Positions 1 to 10,108 of a DNA stretch of 64,000 nucleotides are shown here, piece by piece. The stretch is from Mesostigma viride (taxonomy: Eukaryota; Streptophyta; Mesostigmatophyceae; Mesostigmatales; Mesostigmataceae): assembly GCA_009746045.1 (NCBI GenBank), contig RPFO01000084.1, positions 1,010,176-1,074,175 of the forward strand, read 5' to 3'. The translations under genes and the position numbers were made by a program. Under the pieces are notes generated by a model that was not told where the DNA came from, did no database searches, and saw only the letters and a list, made by a program, of their open reading frames with translations. The number at the start of each line of letters is the position of its first letter. The first letter of the stretch is position 1.

Positions 1-86
1 CTCCCTCCATCCATCCATCCGGGTTAATGCTCCGTGATGTCCCAGTGGAAGCACGAGTTTAATTATATAATTAATTAATGTGGACA
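1..86 (+). mobile_element. LINE 3' terminal fragment
   Basis: This is a CATC-repeat stretch, then GGGTTAATGCTCCGTGA, a short stem-loop and an A/T-rich TTAATTAAT tail. The same series ends the APE-type LINE fragment at 21169-22056 (opposite strand) and the copy at 58200-58265. It is therefore the 3' end of a LINE whose body lies to the left of the window. No coding part is visible. Confidence 0.6.
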
Positions 87-284
87 TGTGTGTGCATGGG
101 CAAAAGCTGGCTAACTCAATCAAAAGACGTGATAATAATTTAGTACTTAATAAGTTAATTAATAAGACATGTGCACCGTGTGTACAACAGGCATCAGTAA
201 TCACCGATAAGTAAACCAAGGCAACCACGATGTTAGATCATGGATCCAAGTCGACAAAGCTGCTGTCACGGTATCCTACATGTC
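87..284. other. A/T-rich spacer, nothing recognised
   Basis: Spacer between a LINE tail and the 3' end of the minus-strand kinase gene. I see no gene or clear regulatory element. Confidence 0.4.
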
Positions 285-1466
285 CTAACCCCTGACACGC
301 GGGAGGGGCACCGTGTTCCGTGGTGTCCCTGGAGCGTTCTCTGGGCAAGGCCTGGAAACAAAAGGCCGAGCATTGCGAAACAACTCCTCCACTTCAGACA
401 TCGTGGGTAGCGGGAAAGCAAGGGGGCCCAACCTTTTGGTGTGGTAATAGACATTGTGACACAAGTTAAATAGCCCTGAATCCACAGAATTCACGAAGAG
501 AGCGCGGCCCTTATGCCGAAACAAGGATACCACCATTACAAGGAAGGAGTACACATCATGGTCTCGCTGCGCTGTCACCACCCCTCCTGTCATGCCGGGC
601 TGGTCCACTGTTGCGGGATGCCACCGAGGCTGACGATCCTTACCAGCCTGATGCGTGAAAATCCGTTCCCCCCCTCTTGTCGCCAGGCCGAGATCTGCAA
701 TACGGATTATCGGATGTGCACTTCCTGGCGCCATGGTGTAGAGAAAATTATCGAGCTTGACGTCATTGTGTATAATGTTAACGGCGTGCAAGCCAGCCAA
801 TGCCTTTGCACAGTCTGCAAGGACGCTGGGTGAGCAAACTTCGAAAACACGCTGATTTTCCGGGGCATCACGGGCAGCATGCAAGTCACCACTCATTCTC
901 TCCATGACAATACCACCTACTTCACCGCACGTGGACCAGAGCCCTTCTACTGCAGGGCAGACCTGCGGGCCAGCTATAGACATGAAACCGGCCTCCTTGG
1001 CCACTGCCACAACGGCGGTTATAACAGCCTCCTGGTAGTTCACCAGCAGCGTGTCTCGTCGAAGGCTTGCCAGCTTTACCACTAGCGTAGCCTCGCCACC
1101 TGGTGCACTCGAGCTAGCAGGGATAGCGTATAACGTGCCATGAGCACCTTTTCCTATCCGGTCACCGGACAATTTCACTGCGATGACATGCGTCAACTTG
1201 CTAGCGCTGTGAGAAACCTTTTGATCATAATTCGTCAGCCGCTGCAATGCAATGCTCCAATCCGACGGTGCATTGGTTTGCAGCTCAACGTCCCTGCGAG
1301 CGTGCGAGTCCGCGGCGTTGAACACACGCGACACCCTATGCAAAGCGGTGCATGTACGCAGTCTGTAAGTCCGTGAATTAAAAGCCTGTCTCGCCCTTAA
1401 TGCCGACAGGGTTCCCGGCGACAGGTCCTGTCTGTTGGTCGACATTTTTCTTTTGCAGCTGGCCAT
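285..1466 (-). CDS. Protein kinase, eukaryotic type, divergent
   Basis: A single uninterrupted 393-residue protein starting at an ATG. It has a basic N-terminal extension of about 95 residues, then a kinase fold. The glycine loop reads GDRIGKGAHG (101-110), followed by VVK with the ATP lysine at 131. The catalytic loop is IIHNDVKLDN (231-240), so HRD is HND but Asp235, Lys237 and Asn240 are kept. The metal motif is DLG (258-260) instead of DFG. All catalytic residues are present, so it is probably active as a Ser/Thr-type kinase. HND and DLG mark a divergent branch, and I cannot assign a family or substrate. It is intronless, unlike the RUS and DUF3700 genes to the right. Its 5' end faces the hairpin repeats at 1560-1992, which may hold its promoter. 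It lies outside the 12-kb element that begins at 1993. Confidence 0.8.
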   Translation of the reverse strand: MASCKRKMSTNRQDLSPGTLSALRARQAFNSRTYRLRTCTALHRVSRVFNAADSHARRDVELQTNAPSDWSIALQRLTNYDQKVSHSASKLTHVIAVKLSGDRIGKGAHGTLYAIPASSSAPGGEATLVVKLASLRRDTLLVNYQEAVITAVVAVAKEAGFMSIAGPQVCPAVEGLWSTCGEVGGIVMERMSGDLHAARDAPENQRVFEVCSPSVLADCAKALAGLHAVNIIHNDVKLDNFLYTMAPGSAHPIIRIADLGLATRGGERIFTHQAGKDRQPRWHPATVDQPGMTGGVVTAQRDHDVYSFLVMVVSLFRHKGRALFVNSVDSGLFNLCHNVYYHTKRLGPLAFPLPTMSEVEELFRNARPFVSRPCPENAPGTPRNTVPLPRVRG

Positions 1467-1559
1467 TGTAGGTAGGTATGAATGATCTCGATGCTGTCAA
1501 TTACGATGATACACGAGGTAGTCTATACCTAGGATCGAGAGCTTCTTCTTGTATGGCAA

Positions 1560-1992
1560 TGCCGGCTGGGCGATGACGGTGACGGCCGTCACCGTCATCG
1601 CCCTCGACGGGCGTGATGAAAAGTACCTGGTTGATAGGCGGCAGCTATTCACAATATAGGCCGTTTTTTATTACTCCGAATAAAGAGTTAAGAGGTTGGC
1701 CCTCGGCAGGGCGATGACGGGGCGCTGACGGGGCGATGACGGGGCGATGACGGGGCGTTCACGCGCGTGATGAATACAACCTGTTTGATAGGCAGCGGCT
1801 ATTGGTAATATACTTTGTTGATTAAGAGAAGAGTTTAGATGTTGGCCCGTCGAGGGCGATGACGGTGACGAGCGTCACCGTCATCGCCCTCGACGGGCGT
1901 GATGAAAAGCCCATGTTTTATATGCGGTAGCTATTGGTAGTCCGTAGTATATAGGTCGTTGACTATCACTCCGAATAAAGAGTTAACAGGTT
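1560..1992. repeat. Three tandem hairpin-bearing units of about 150 bp
   Basis: Units start near 1566, 1708 and 1852. Each has a GGGCGATGACGG-type segment, then GGGCGTGATGAA, a GATAGGCGGCAGCTATT-like segment and ATAAAGAGTTAA. In units 1 and 3 the first part is a near-perfect inverted repeat centred on GGTGACGNNCGTCACC. In unit 2 it is replaced by short GGGGCGATGAC repeats. They lie directly upstream of the kinase gene. The third unit ends exactly where the 12-kb element begins. Confidence 0.75.
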
Positions 1993-2075
1993 AAGTGTCG
2001 GCGCTTGCATACTGTACATACATATGTTATGTAGTGGCGTGATCCACAACGTCGTTGTGGGTCACGCTACACTTC
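1993..2075 (+). repeat. Left terminal inverted repeat of the 12-kb element
   Basis: The first 12 bases are identical to the complement of 13969-13980, and gapped similarity runs for about 80 bp. It contains the palindrome GATCCACAACGTCGTTGTGG. A second copy of the same start sequence follows at 2093 and a third at 9606, but only the outermost pair is flanked by GGTT. Confidence 0.7.
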
Positions 2076-2092
2076 GGCCCACCGCCACGCTC

Positions 2093-2395
2093 AAGTGTCG
2101 GCGCTTGCATACTGTACATATGTTATGTAGTGGCGTGATCCACAACGTCGTTGTGGGTCACGCCACTACATACAGTGCATACAGGGCCTTAGCGTGTGGC
2201 AGTAGACCGAAGTGCACCCGGCGTGTACACCCGTGTACACCCGGAGTGTACACCCGTGTGCACCCACTTCGTTGTGGGTCACGCCACTACATACAGTGCA
2301 TACAGGCCTTAGCGTGTGGCAGTAGACCGAAGTGCACCCGGCGTGTACACCCGTGTACACCCGGAGTGTACACCCGTGTGCACCCACTTACACTT
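2093..2395 (+). repeat. Left subterminal array, two 121-bp units
   Basis: Units begin at about 2150 and 2271. Each has GTTGTGGGTCACGCC, then CACTACATACAGTGCATACAGG, a GTGGCAGTAGACC segment, and a run of GTGTACACCC-type palindromic words. Open frames in this array are repeat artefacts. Such subterminal arrays are often transposase binding sites; that role here is inference. Confidence 0.75.
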
Positions 2396-2701
2396 GGACA
2401 TGTACAGGCAGTGCCGAGCGCCGAGCAGCCGACTTTCAGGTGAACCGCCCAAAGCAATTGAACATAATGCATGGAGCGATAATAATATGGAAATAAACTA
2501 ACACCCATTTCACCGGAAATAATGCATGGAGCGATAACGTACGCCCAAAACCAAAACCTAGAGGAAGCATTTTCGCGCACTGTGTGTTGCTATAAAACAT
2601 CAAATATTTACTGATACTGAATTCATTATCTACTTAGTCATACCACAAAAAAAAAAATACCACGCGGGTTGTCAGACAGACATACCAGTACATACATTGT
2701 A

Positions 2702-3669
2702 ATGGCGTCTGTACAGCCACCAGATCCTGCGAAGGAGCTAAATCGCAAACTCAATGCCAACGCCCGGCGAGCTACGTACGTGGCTAAGCGGATTAAAGAA
2801 ATGGGCAAAGACGCCTGGCTGGAGCAGCGCAGAGAAGCCCGGAAGAAGGAGTACGCAGCAGAATCGGCTGCTGTGAAGGCCGAGGAGCCGTGGGCAGTAG
2901 CGAAGCGGGATTGCGATAACGCCCAGCGGCGCTTCTTGTACCGCAACAAGAAGTGGTGGAGACGCTGTGCAGGCAACGAGCCGCCTTGTCACCCATGGAT
3001 TCGGTTGCGCATGAGGCCCAAATTGCTCTTGGGACGAGCGGCTTATTTAGGACATCAGGTCTTGTGATGCCATCAGAACTGGCCCTGCTTCGTGAAATGT
3101 CTCAGCCTGGAAATACGGTCTATGAGCCGATCTTCAACGCGGTAACTTACAACAAGAAAACTCGCGCATTCGTGACAAATTCTGGTGACAAGCACCGATG
3201 GATGGGCTTCGTGCCCTTCGAGCAGGGTGACCCGGCGCGTAGGATCGCAAATCGTCTGGTGCGTGTCCTGATGGGCCCGGACGGCAAGCATTTCCCAGTG
3301 AAGGGCTACTTTCTGTGGAGCAAGGCGGGATGCAAAGAGCAGCCCGCCCATTCGGACTACACGCGATACCCGGGAGCATGGGATGTGAACTACCCCGTGT
3401 CGGTCATAGTGGCCCCCTTCGCTGGCACATCGTTTGTGTACTGGGAGAACAGTATACTGTACCCAGGCGTGGACAACATGAGCTCCCGCCCTGACGTCAC
3501 GAAGAAGACGTTAGTGTTGGAGGCCGGCGATGTCTTGGTGTGGCACGGGGCGCTTGTGCACGCGGGAGCGGCGTACAAGGAAAGGGATAACTTTCGTTTT
3601 TTCTTCTACGCCCCGGCACTGGGTGAGAAGGGGCTCGTGAAGGACGCGGTGAACCCCGTCCTCGTTTAG
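2702..3669 (+). CDS. 2OG-Fe(II) dioxygenase-like protein
   Basis: Two overlapping plus-strand frames seem to form one gene. The first, from ATG 2702 to about 3060, is highly charged and Lys/Arg/Ala-rich, like a basic or coiled N-terminus. The second, open from 2920 to the stop at 3669, carries a double-stranded beta-helix oxygenase domain. It has AHSDYTRY with the HxD iron ligands (3349-3357), T-F-VYW strands, then GDVLVWHGALVHAG with the distal His, and NFRFFFY with the 2-oxoglutarate-binding Arg. All four key residues are present, so activity is plausible. The frames must join by a short intron or a frameshift between 2920 and 3067, and I could not fix the junction. The fold includes TET/JBP, AlkB and prolyl-hydroxylase relatives, and the substrate cannot be told from sequence. 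It sits just inside the left end of the 12-kb element, with AATAAA about 235 bp past the stop. Confidence 0.6.
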
Positions 3670-3924
3670 GATAGGCTAGTGTCATGCACTTGTTGTACGG
3701 TCCTGGCTGACTGCTACATGTCAGAACAATATACAAGCATCCTGCATTGACCTCCCCACGGAGGCATGTTATAATTTATAATTTAATCCTGCATTGAGTA
3801 GGATACAACATTACCTGTCCACACAGTGTTTGGTTGGACACTGATTACACGTGACCTGCTGAGCAAATAGTGTCCGTGGGCTTTGGTTTTCCTGCTGCTG
3901 TAATAAATAAAGCTTAAGTCCTCG
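3670..3924. other. 3' flank with LINE-tail-like hairpin
   Basis: No gene. 3757-3790 has CTCCCCACGGAG followed by GCATGTTATAATTT, the same hairpin-tail word found at the 3' ends of LINE copies at 49085 and 14410. An AATAAA lies near 3904. Confidence 0.4.
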
Positions 3925-4620
3925 TCACTCACTCACTCACTCACTCACTCACTCACTCACTCACTCACTCACACACTCACTCACTCACTCACTCACTCAC
4001 TCACTCACTCACTCACTCACTCACTCACTCACTCACTCACTCACTCACTCACTCACTCACTCACTCACTCACTCACTCACTCACTCACTCACTCACTCAC
4101 TCACTCACTCACTCACTCACTCACTCACTCACTCACTCACTCACTCACTCACTCACTCACTCACTCACTCACTCACTCACTCACTCACTCACTCACTCAC
4201 TCACTCACTCACTCACTCACTCACTCACTCACTCACTCACTCACTCACTCACTCACTCACTCACTCACTCACTCACTCACTCACTCACTCACTCACTCAC
4301 TCACTCACTCACTCACTCACTCACTCACTCACTCACTCACTCACTCACTCACTCACTCACTCACTCACTCACTCACTCACTCACTCACTCACTCACTCAC
4401 TCACTCACTCACTCACTCACTCACTCACTCACTCACTCACTCACTCACTCACTCACTCACTCACTCACTCACTCACTCACTCACTCACTCACTCACTCAC
4501 TCACTCACTCACTCACTCACTCACTCACTCACTCACTCACTCACTCACTCACTCACTCACTCACTCACTCACTCACTCACTCACTCACTCACTCACTCAC
4601 TCACTCACTCACTCACTCAC
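3925..4620 (+). repeat. (TCAC)n microsatellite, about 696 bp
   Basis: About 174 nearly uninterrupted copies of TCAC, with one small defect near 3971. It separates the oxygenase gene from the transposase gene inside the 12-kb element. Its assembled length is probably unreliable. Confidence 0.97.
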
Positions 4621-5300
4621 TGGGTATTGGGTACCTTAGGCATTCGTATGGCAAGGTAGGGAAACTTGAGTCTGATTTTAGGGTAGTGCAATGTGGTAGT
4701 TTGTTTGCTGGGCCACTAAAACCCCTTGAGTGTGACCTTCATGAATCCAGGGTAGGGTAAGGGTTGGTTAGGGTATTACATAGTGGTGGGTATTGTAAGG
4801 TAGGTCTTGAGCTCCTTGAGTGTGACCTTCATGAATCCAGGGTAGGGTCAGGGTTGTAACTATAGAGATACTCACTTAAAAGACTGTGACATTCAAGAAA
4901 CCAGGGTATGGAAATGCGTGTTGTTTGGGGTTGTTTGACTGGCGTACATTACCATAGTTGTCTAACTTAATAGTGGCACGGGATGATGTTATTGCTACTA
5001 CTACTATAGTAATACTCCTAAATTATTGTCATGTGTATAGGGTTTGGGTCTGGTGGTGTGCCCTTTGGCATCCGGGGTGCATGTACATTTACATGAGTGA
5101 GCATTTGCATGGTACATTTGCATGGTGAATGCACTGGACATTTATTAAAAAGGAGGAAATAAACTGAATAGCCGTTGAGTGGAAATGGCTATGGACATGA
5201 ATCCAAAACCACATTGTTGGCATTGCAACATGTATGCTGTGCTGCAGCACTATGTTCTGTTTAGGACATCAAACAGCATTACATCAGAATAAGACATCAA
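4621..5300. other. Gene-free spacer with short imperfect repeats
   Basis: No gene seen. A block reading CCTTGAGTGTGACCTTCATG AATCCAGGGTAGGGT occurs at about 4724 and 4813, with a weaker third copy near 4880. GGTA/GGGT-rich motifs dominate. Confidence 0.5.
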
Positions 5301-5368
5301 AAGTGTGTCATGACAGGATCTCTCTCCTCACATTGAGGATAGACAGTTGTACAAGTATGGCACGGGCC

Positions 5369-8300
5369 TCAGGCACCAAACACCAGCCACTTGAGGGCAT
5401 AGTTGAAATCCGTCTGCTTGGTAAGGGTGTCATGCACAGCCTCCTCGCCCTCCTCCTCCGGGTCCCACAGGACGTTGAACGACCAGCCTGCCGTTGTCTT
5501 CTTGGGCAGCGGCTCGACACGGACCGAGTTGCGTGGCGGTGTGTTGGCGATGGTACCGTAGTACCACTTCCAGTAGGGCTTGCCGTCATCCCCCACCACA
5601 TCCCACAGCTGGCAGATGCGCCTGCCAACCATGGACTCAGGGGTCAGCTGAGAGAGGTGCAACACCTGGGCGGCCAGCAGCTCGGACGCCACAGGTGGGT
5701 CGATCTTCTTATCCTGCATGCGCTTGTACGCACCCTCCTTGTACGCATGCGGGTCGTCCTTGTTGGCATGCGGGTCCCACTTGATGATGACGCGAGCCTT
5801 CTTCGTGGGTGACGCCTTCTTCTTGGGCGACGCCTTGGAGGAGGTGGCGGGGCCCGCCTTGGTGGTGGTGAGGCCAGCCTTGGTGGTGGCGGGGCCCGCC
5901 TTGGTGGTGGTGGGGCCCGCCTTGGTGACGGTGGGGCCCGCCTTGGTGACGGTGGGGCCCGCCTTGGTGACGGTGGGGCCCGCCTTGGTGACGGTGGGCG
6001 CCGAGTGAACCGGTGGGAGGACGTCTGTCTCGTCAATGAACGGGCCACCTCCTCGGAATCCTCGAACGTTGACAGGCGTTTCATTTCGTACCGCCTCTTG
6101 AATGGCACCTGCACCTTGTCACCATGATGTGTCACAGTGGGGGGGGATGGCTCGTCGTCGTCCTCGTCGTCGCAGAGGTCGTCCTCGTCGTAGTCCTCGT
6201 CACTGTCCTCGGCATATGACACCTGCACGCAGTGAGGTGAGGTAAAGCAGCAGCAATGATGATGTCTGTCATGCGTGTACGGGCAAGAAAACCAGCACGG
6301 AGACTGTGTACGCTGGACTAGGGAACCCCATGCATACTAAAATGGGTCACAAAAGTACCGCTACCTTAAGGGTTACACACTCACAACTCCTACATTGCAA
6401 ACAATAACAAGCAAGGGACAATCTGACAAGCATGGACATACCTTCTTGCGAGCCGCACGCGTGCGCTTGCGTGGGGGCACGGCAGCTTCGCCATCTGGGC
6501 GGGCATTGGAGGTGGTCGCGGCCTCCACCACAGGGGTCGGGACAGCTGGCGCCGTCTTTGTGTTGTTGGTGGATGAGCCCGCACGCCCCCTCTGCTTCTT
6601 GGTGGGCGGGCCACCTTGGGCAGCATTGTGGGCGGCCAGCGTCTTCTTGCTGCCCCATACGCGGCACTCCTCGGGGGGTTTGTAGCCCACCACCCCCCTC
6701 TCACCTGCTGCATCTGACGCAGGGGGGGGGGGCAACCCAGTTGGGGTCGACCTCGAAAACGGTGCCTTCAGCGGGCATGGAATCTGGACCGGGCGTGTTG
6801 GCCAGGGGCACCCGCAAGGAAGCAGCCTCAACCTGTTACATACATACAAGGCAAACACACACACACACGGTGCGAGGCAGGCCAACACGCAAAAAGTCAG
6901 CTAAAGGGATTGTGCGGACAGGACAAGTATCAGTTGGTTTGCCAAGTTAAGAAGTCAGCCAGTGGTCCACACATTGCAAAGGCACACCAGCTGAGTTCTT
7001 TTGACATGGTGTCAGAGGATTGATGAAAATGCTCGACTACGCGATGCATTAGCAGCCTGACTTACCGCATCAGCGTTGGGAGTGACCGCCAGTTCCTCGT
7101 CAGTTGGGCGTGGGACCTCGTATTTCGTGAAGCCCTCGGGGCAGACGAGTGCGTCGCGCTTCGGATCCCGCTGGAGGCTGACGGCACAGCCGGTCTGCGT
7201 CCAGCCCTTCATGATGGTCAGCCTGCCCTCAGGCCCGCAGAGGCGGATCCAGGCGATAGCCACGGCATTCTGGATGATGATCCGCGTCTCGGAGGCGTTG
7301 GGCGGGTCAAGCCCATCGCGGGCCCTCGCGTCCATTATGCGGGTGACCTCCGCGTCAAACCAGCGCTTGAACACGGCATTGATGCAGCAGTCATTTGGCT
7401 GCCACAAGTGGGTCATGTTGCCCGGCCCATACCACGGCAACACCCCCATTTCCCGGAGGACTTTCCGAAAGGCGGGGGAGACCTGCATGCACCGATCCAC
7501 CGCAGCACCAAAACACCCAGGCATTGGAAACGACACATAAAAAAAAGAGAATATTAGTCTCCGGCATCATCATCACCACATGCCTTGCAGCCAACATGCA
7601 CATGCACTGAAACGAAACAAGCCAAAGAAAATTGGGGTAATAAGGAAGGAAACACATGCCCACCTGAACAGCGAGGTTGTCCAAGAACAAGAGGACGTCA
7701 CGCTTGCCGTGCTTGGCGTACAACTTCTTCAAAAAGGCTTCAAACAGTTGCAACCACACCTCCGGGGCGTGGTCGCTGAACCAGGCGGAGGCCTGAAAGG
7801 TGACAACCGCCTCAGGCATGTACTGGTTGGTCTCGTAAGCCATACGAGCCACGTTCTTACCCGCGCCGGGGAAGATGATGAGGGGGGGGGCATGTCAGCC
7901 AGCCAGTTCTCGTCAAAGGGGGAGTGGGGGGCGGTGGTCAGGCAAACGGTAACTGCCCGGTGCTTGTAATCCACCTTCTTGGTGCCCATGTTCACGTGGG
8001 ACGCCCCTTTCTCCGCGAAGCACTTGCCCTTCATGTTCCTCAAGGCAAGGCCCACCTGGTCCATGTTAAACCGAAACGTGCCGGTAGCGGGGCCGATGGG
8101 GAAACGCCCCCAATATGGGTCCCTGAGCGCCCTCAAGCCGCTGTTCAAACCGGCGACGATGAGCCCGGAATGAAACTGCTGCAACGCGGGCAACGCCTCC
8201 TCCATGGTGACATTGCGGTGGTTGCTCGCCATCCGCGTGACAAGGCCCCGTCGGCACGCGAACTCGCGGGCCCACGTGTCGGAGTACGCAAAGCCCATCC

Positions 8301-8962
8301 CCGCCGTCGGGTAATGTTTAGCCATCAAGATCTTGGCCTGTGCTTTGACGACGCTGCAATACGATTGGGAAAAACAGGCACGCAAGCAATGAGAGGGCGA
8401 CAATCAGCAAGCTTTTGCGCTCCTTCGAATGTTCACCAAATACACATGCCGCTGTTTAAAGACAGAAACTACCCATCAGTGTTTTCAGCAAAACGAAGAA
8501 CAAGGAAAGCATGCAAACTTACGCAAGCACAGGGGCTCTCTTCTGGCTGACGATCCAGTCCCTCAAATCCGCCTCCATTAATGGAAAGCGGCCTTCTCGT
8601 TGTTTGCCGGGCACCAACCCTCGGCCCGAGTGGTTTTTCAGGCTTGGGTCATCAGCCATGGCACGGATCTTCGCCTTCGTCTCAGATTCCAGCCACCGGC
8701 AGACGGTCGAAGTGCTCACTCCATATTGCTTGGCGACGGCCGACGGCGTGGTAGTTCCCTGTTCGATACACGTGACTGCGACAACTTTCTGCTTCGCGCT
8801 CACGAGCGTGACCAGCTTTGTCTTGGGTGGCTCCAGGATGGGCGCCGCCTTGTCGTCAGCGGTGGGCAAAACATTGTCACTATTGGCCGGAACGCGCGCG
8901 CACAGCTGCGGCTGTCTCCGCCGTGGTTTAGCCCCACTTTCTTTGCCTGTGAAGTTAGTCAT
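5369..8962 (-). CDS. Pogo/CENP-B-type DDE transposase with Tudor-like C-terminus (frameshifted)
   Basis: Five exons can be read on the minus strand: 8962-8523, 8353-7664, 7482-7066, 6832-6442 and 6222-5369, all with GT-AG borders in matching phase. Exon 1 holds a helix-turn-helix of psq/CENP-B type (AVAKQYGVSTSTVCRWLES). The DDE_1 catalytic core follows: FNMDQVG (first Asp), LLFLDNLAV (second Asp) and LWQPNDCCINAVFKRWF (third Asp). After the core come a disordered part with KKQRGR and RKRTRAARKK basic clusters, an acidic patch, about ten (T)KAGP repeats, and a terminal domain with VGRRICQLWD and YWKWYYGTI resembling a Tudor/SH3-like barrel. The frame slips at G/C runs near 7882-7890 and 6722-6731 and again near 6050. 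It is therefore either a decaying gene or has sequence errors. It is transcribed away from the deubiquitinase-like gene and would mobilise the 12-kb element. Confidence 0.75.
5830..6005 (-). repeat. 18-bp minisatellite encoding KAGPTVT-type repeats
   Basis: About ten copies of an 18-bp unit (GGGCCCGCCTTGGTGACGGT on the plus strand, with GGTGGTGG variants). In the minus-strand transposase frame they encode a Lys-Ala-Gly-Pro-Thr spacer resembling linker-histone-like tails. Confidence 0.8.
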
Positions 8963-9249
8963 GGGGCGTGGCTATGGCGCCAGCCCTCGTGGTGGGCACA
9001 CGTGTACAGTATGGATGGTGCGCACACTTGGGTTGTGCGCAGGTCAGGTTGGTGGTGGATGTGCCACAGGACGACCGATGCTCTTTTTTATATGCAAATT
9101 TGGGCGCCAAACTCAATTTGCACCGACTTTGCCAGATATTTGCCGACCTACACGTGGCTGAGTTGACGTTTCGCGGGCATCGGACGCGCGGGTTAGTCAG
9201 TGTTGCGAATCTGACCATTCGCAAATCGGCGTCGGGCCTGGATCTGGCG

Positions 9250-9455
9250 CCTCGCAATTTGAAAATTGCGGTCTCATTAGGTACGCAATCTACCGACTTG
9301 CGTACATAAGTAGTACTGTAGGACGGCGCAAGGGCGCAAGTGCGCACTTGTCGCGCCTCGCAATTTGAAAATTGCGGTCTCATTAGGTACGCAATCTACC
9401 GACTTGCGTACATAAGGAGTACTGTAGGACGGCGCAAGGGGGCCAGTGCGCAACT
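9250..9455 (+). repeat. Two tandem 104-bp units between divergent genes
   Basis: Each unit has CGCCTCGCAATTTGAAAATT, GCGGTCTCATTAGGTACGC, an ACGCAAT/TTGCGT inverted word and ACTGTAGGACGGCGCAAG. They lie upstream of the transposase start (8962, minus) and of the deubiquitinase-like start (10109, plus), so they may belong to a shared promoter region. That role is inference. Confidence 0.75.
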
Positions 9456-9469
9456 TGTCGCGCCTCTTC

Positions 9470-10026
9470 ACCGTGTACACCCGGCATGTATACCCGGAGT
9501 GTACACCCGGAGTGTACACCCGTGTGCACCCGGCAGTGCAGACCGAAGTGGAGCGTGACCCACAACGACGTTGTGGGTCACGCTACACTTCGGCCCACCG
9601 CCACCAAGTGTCGGCGCTTGCATACTGTACATATGTTATGTAGTGGCGTGATCCACAACGTCGTTGTGGGTCACGCCACTACATACAGTGCATACAGGGC
9701 CTTAGCGTGTGGCAGTAGACCGAAGTGCACCCGGCGTGTACACCCGTGTACACCCGGAGTGTACACCCGTGTGCACCCACTTCGTTGTGGGTCACGCCAC
9801 TACATACAGTGCATACAGGGCCTTAGCGTGTGGCAGTAGACCGAAGTGCACCCGGCGTGTACACCCGTGTACACCCGGAGTGTACACCCGTGTGCACCCA
9901 CTTCGTTGTGGGTCACGCCACTACATACAGTGCATACAGTGCCTTAGCGTGTGGCAGTAGACCGAAGTGCACCCGGCGTGTACACCTGTGTACACCCGGA
10001 GTGTACACCCGTGTGCACCCACTTAC
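9470..10026 (+). repeat. Internal array: end-like sequence plus three 121-bp units
   Basis: 9473-9605 resembles the inner part of the right end at 13830-13940: GTGTACACCC words, GAAGTGGAGCGTGACCCACA, then a GTTGTGG palindrome. At 9606 the left-end sequence AAGTGTCGGCGC restarts. Three near-identical 121-bp units follow (starts about 9664, 9784 and 9905), the same unit as at 2150. This suggests a head-to-tail junction of two related elements, or recruitment of end sequence as a divergent promoter. Confidence 0.75.
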
Positions 10027-10108
10027 AGGCGGACTTGAGGATGAATTACCATCCTTGAAAAAATGATGTTTTGACGTAGGTGGTCGGAAAGTTGCACGAA
10101 CGGCAGCG

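Noticed and set aside
1560-1992. CRISPR-like array
   Set aside because: The three units are about 150 bp with internal hairpins and divergent sequence, and the genome is eukaryotic.
2024-2580. Cys/Val/His-rich open frames (VYTRVHPECTPVCTH type)
   Set aside because: Produced by the GTGTACACCC subterminal repeats; the same peptides recur at 9486-10066.
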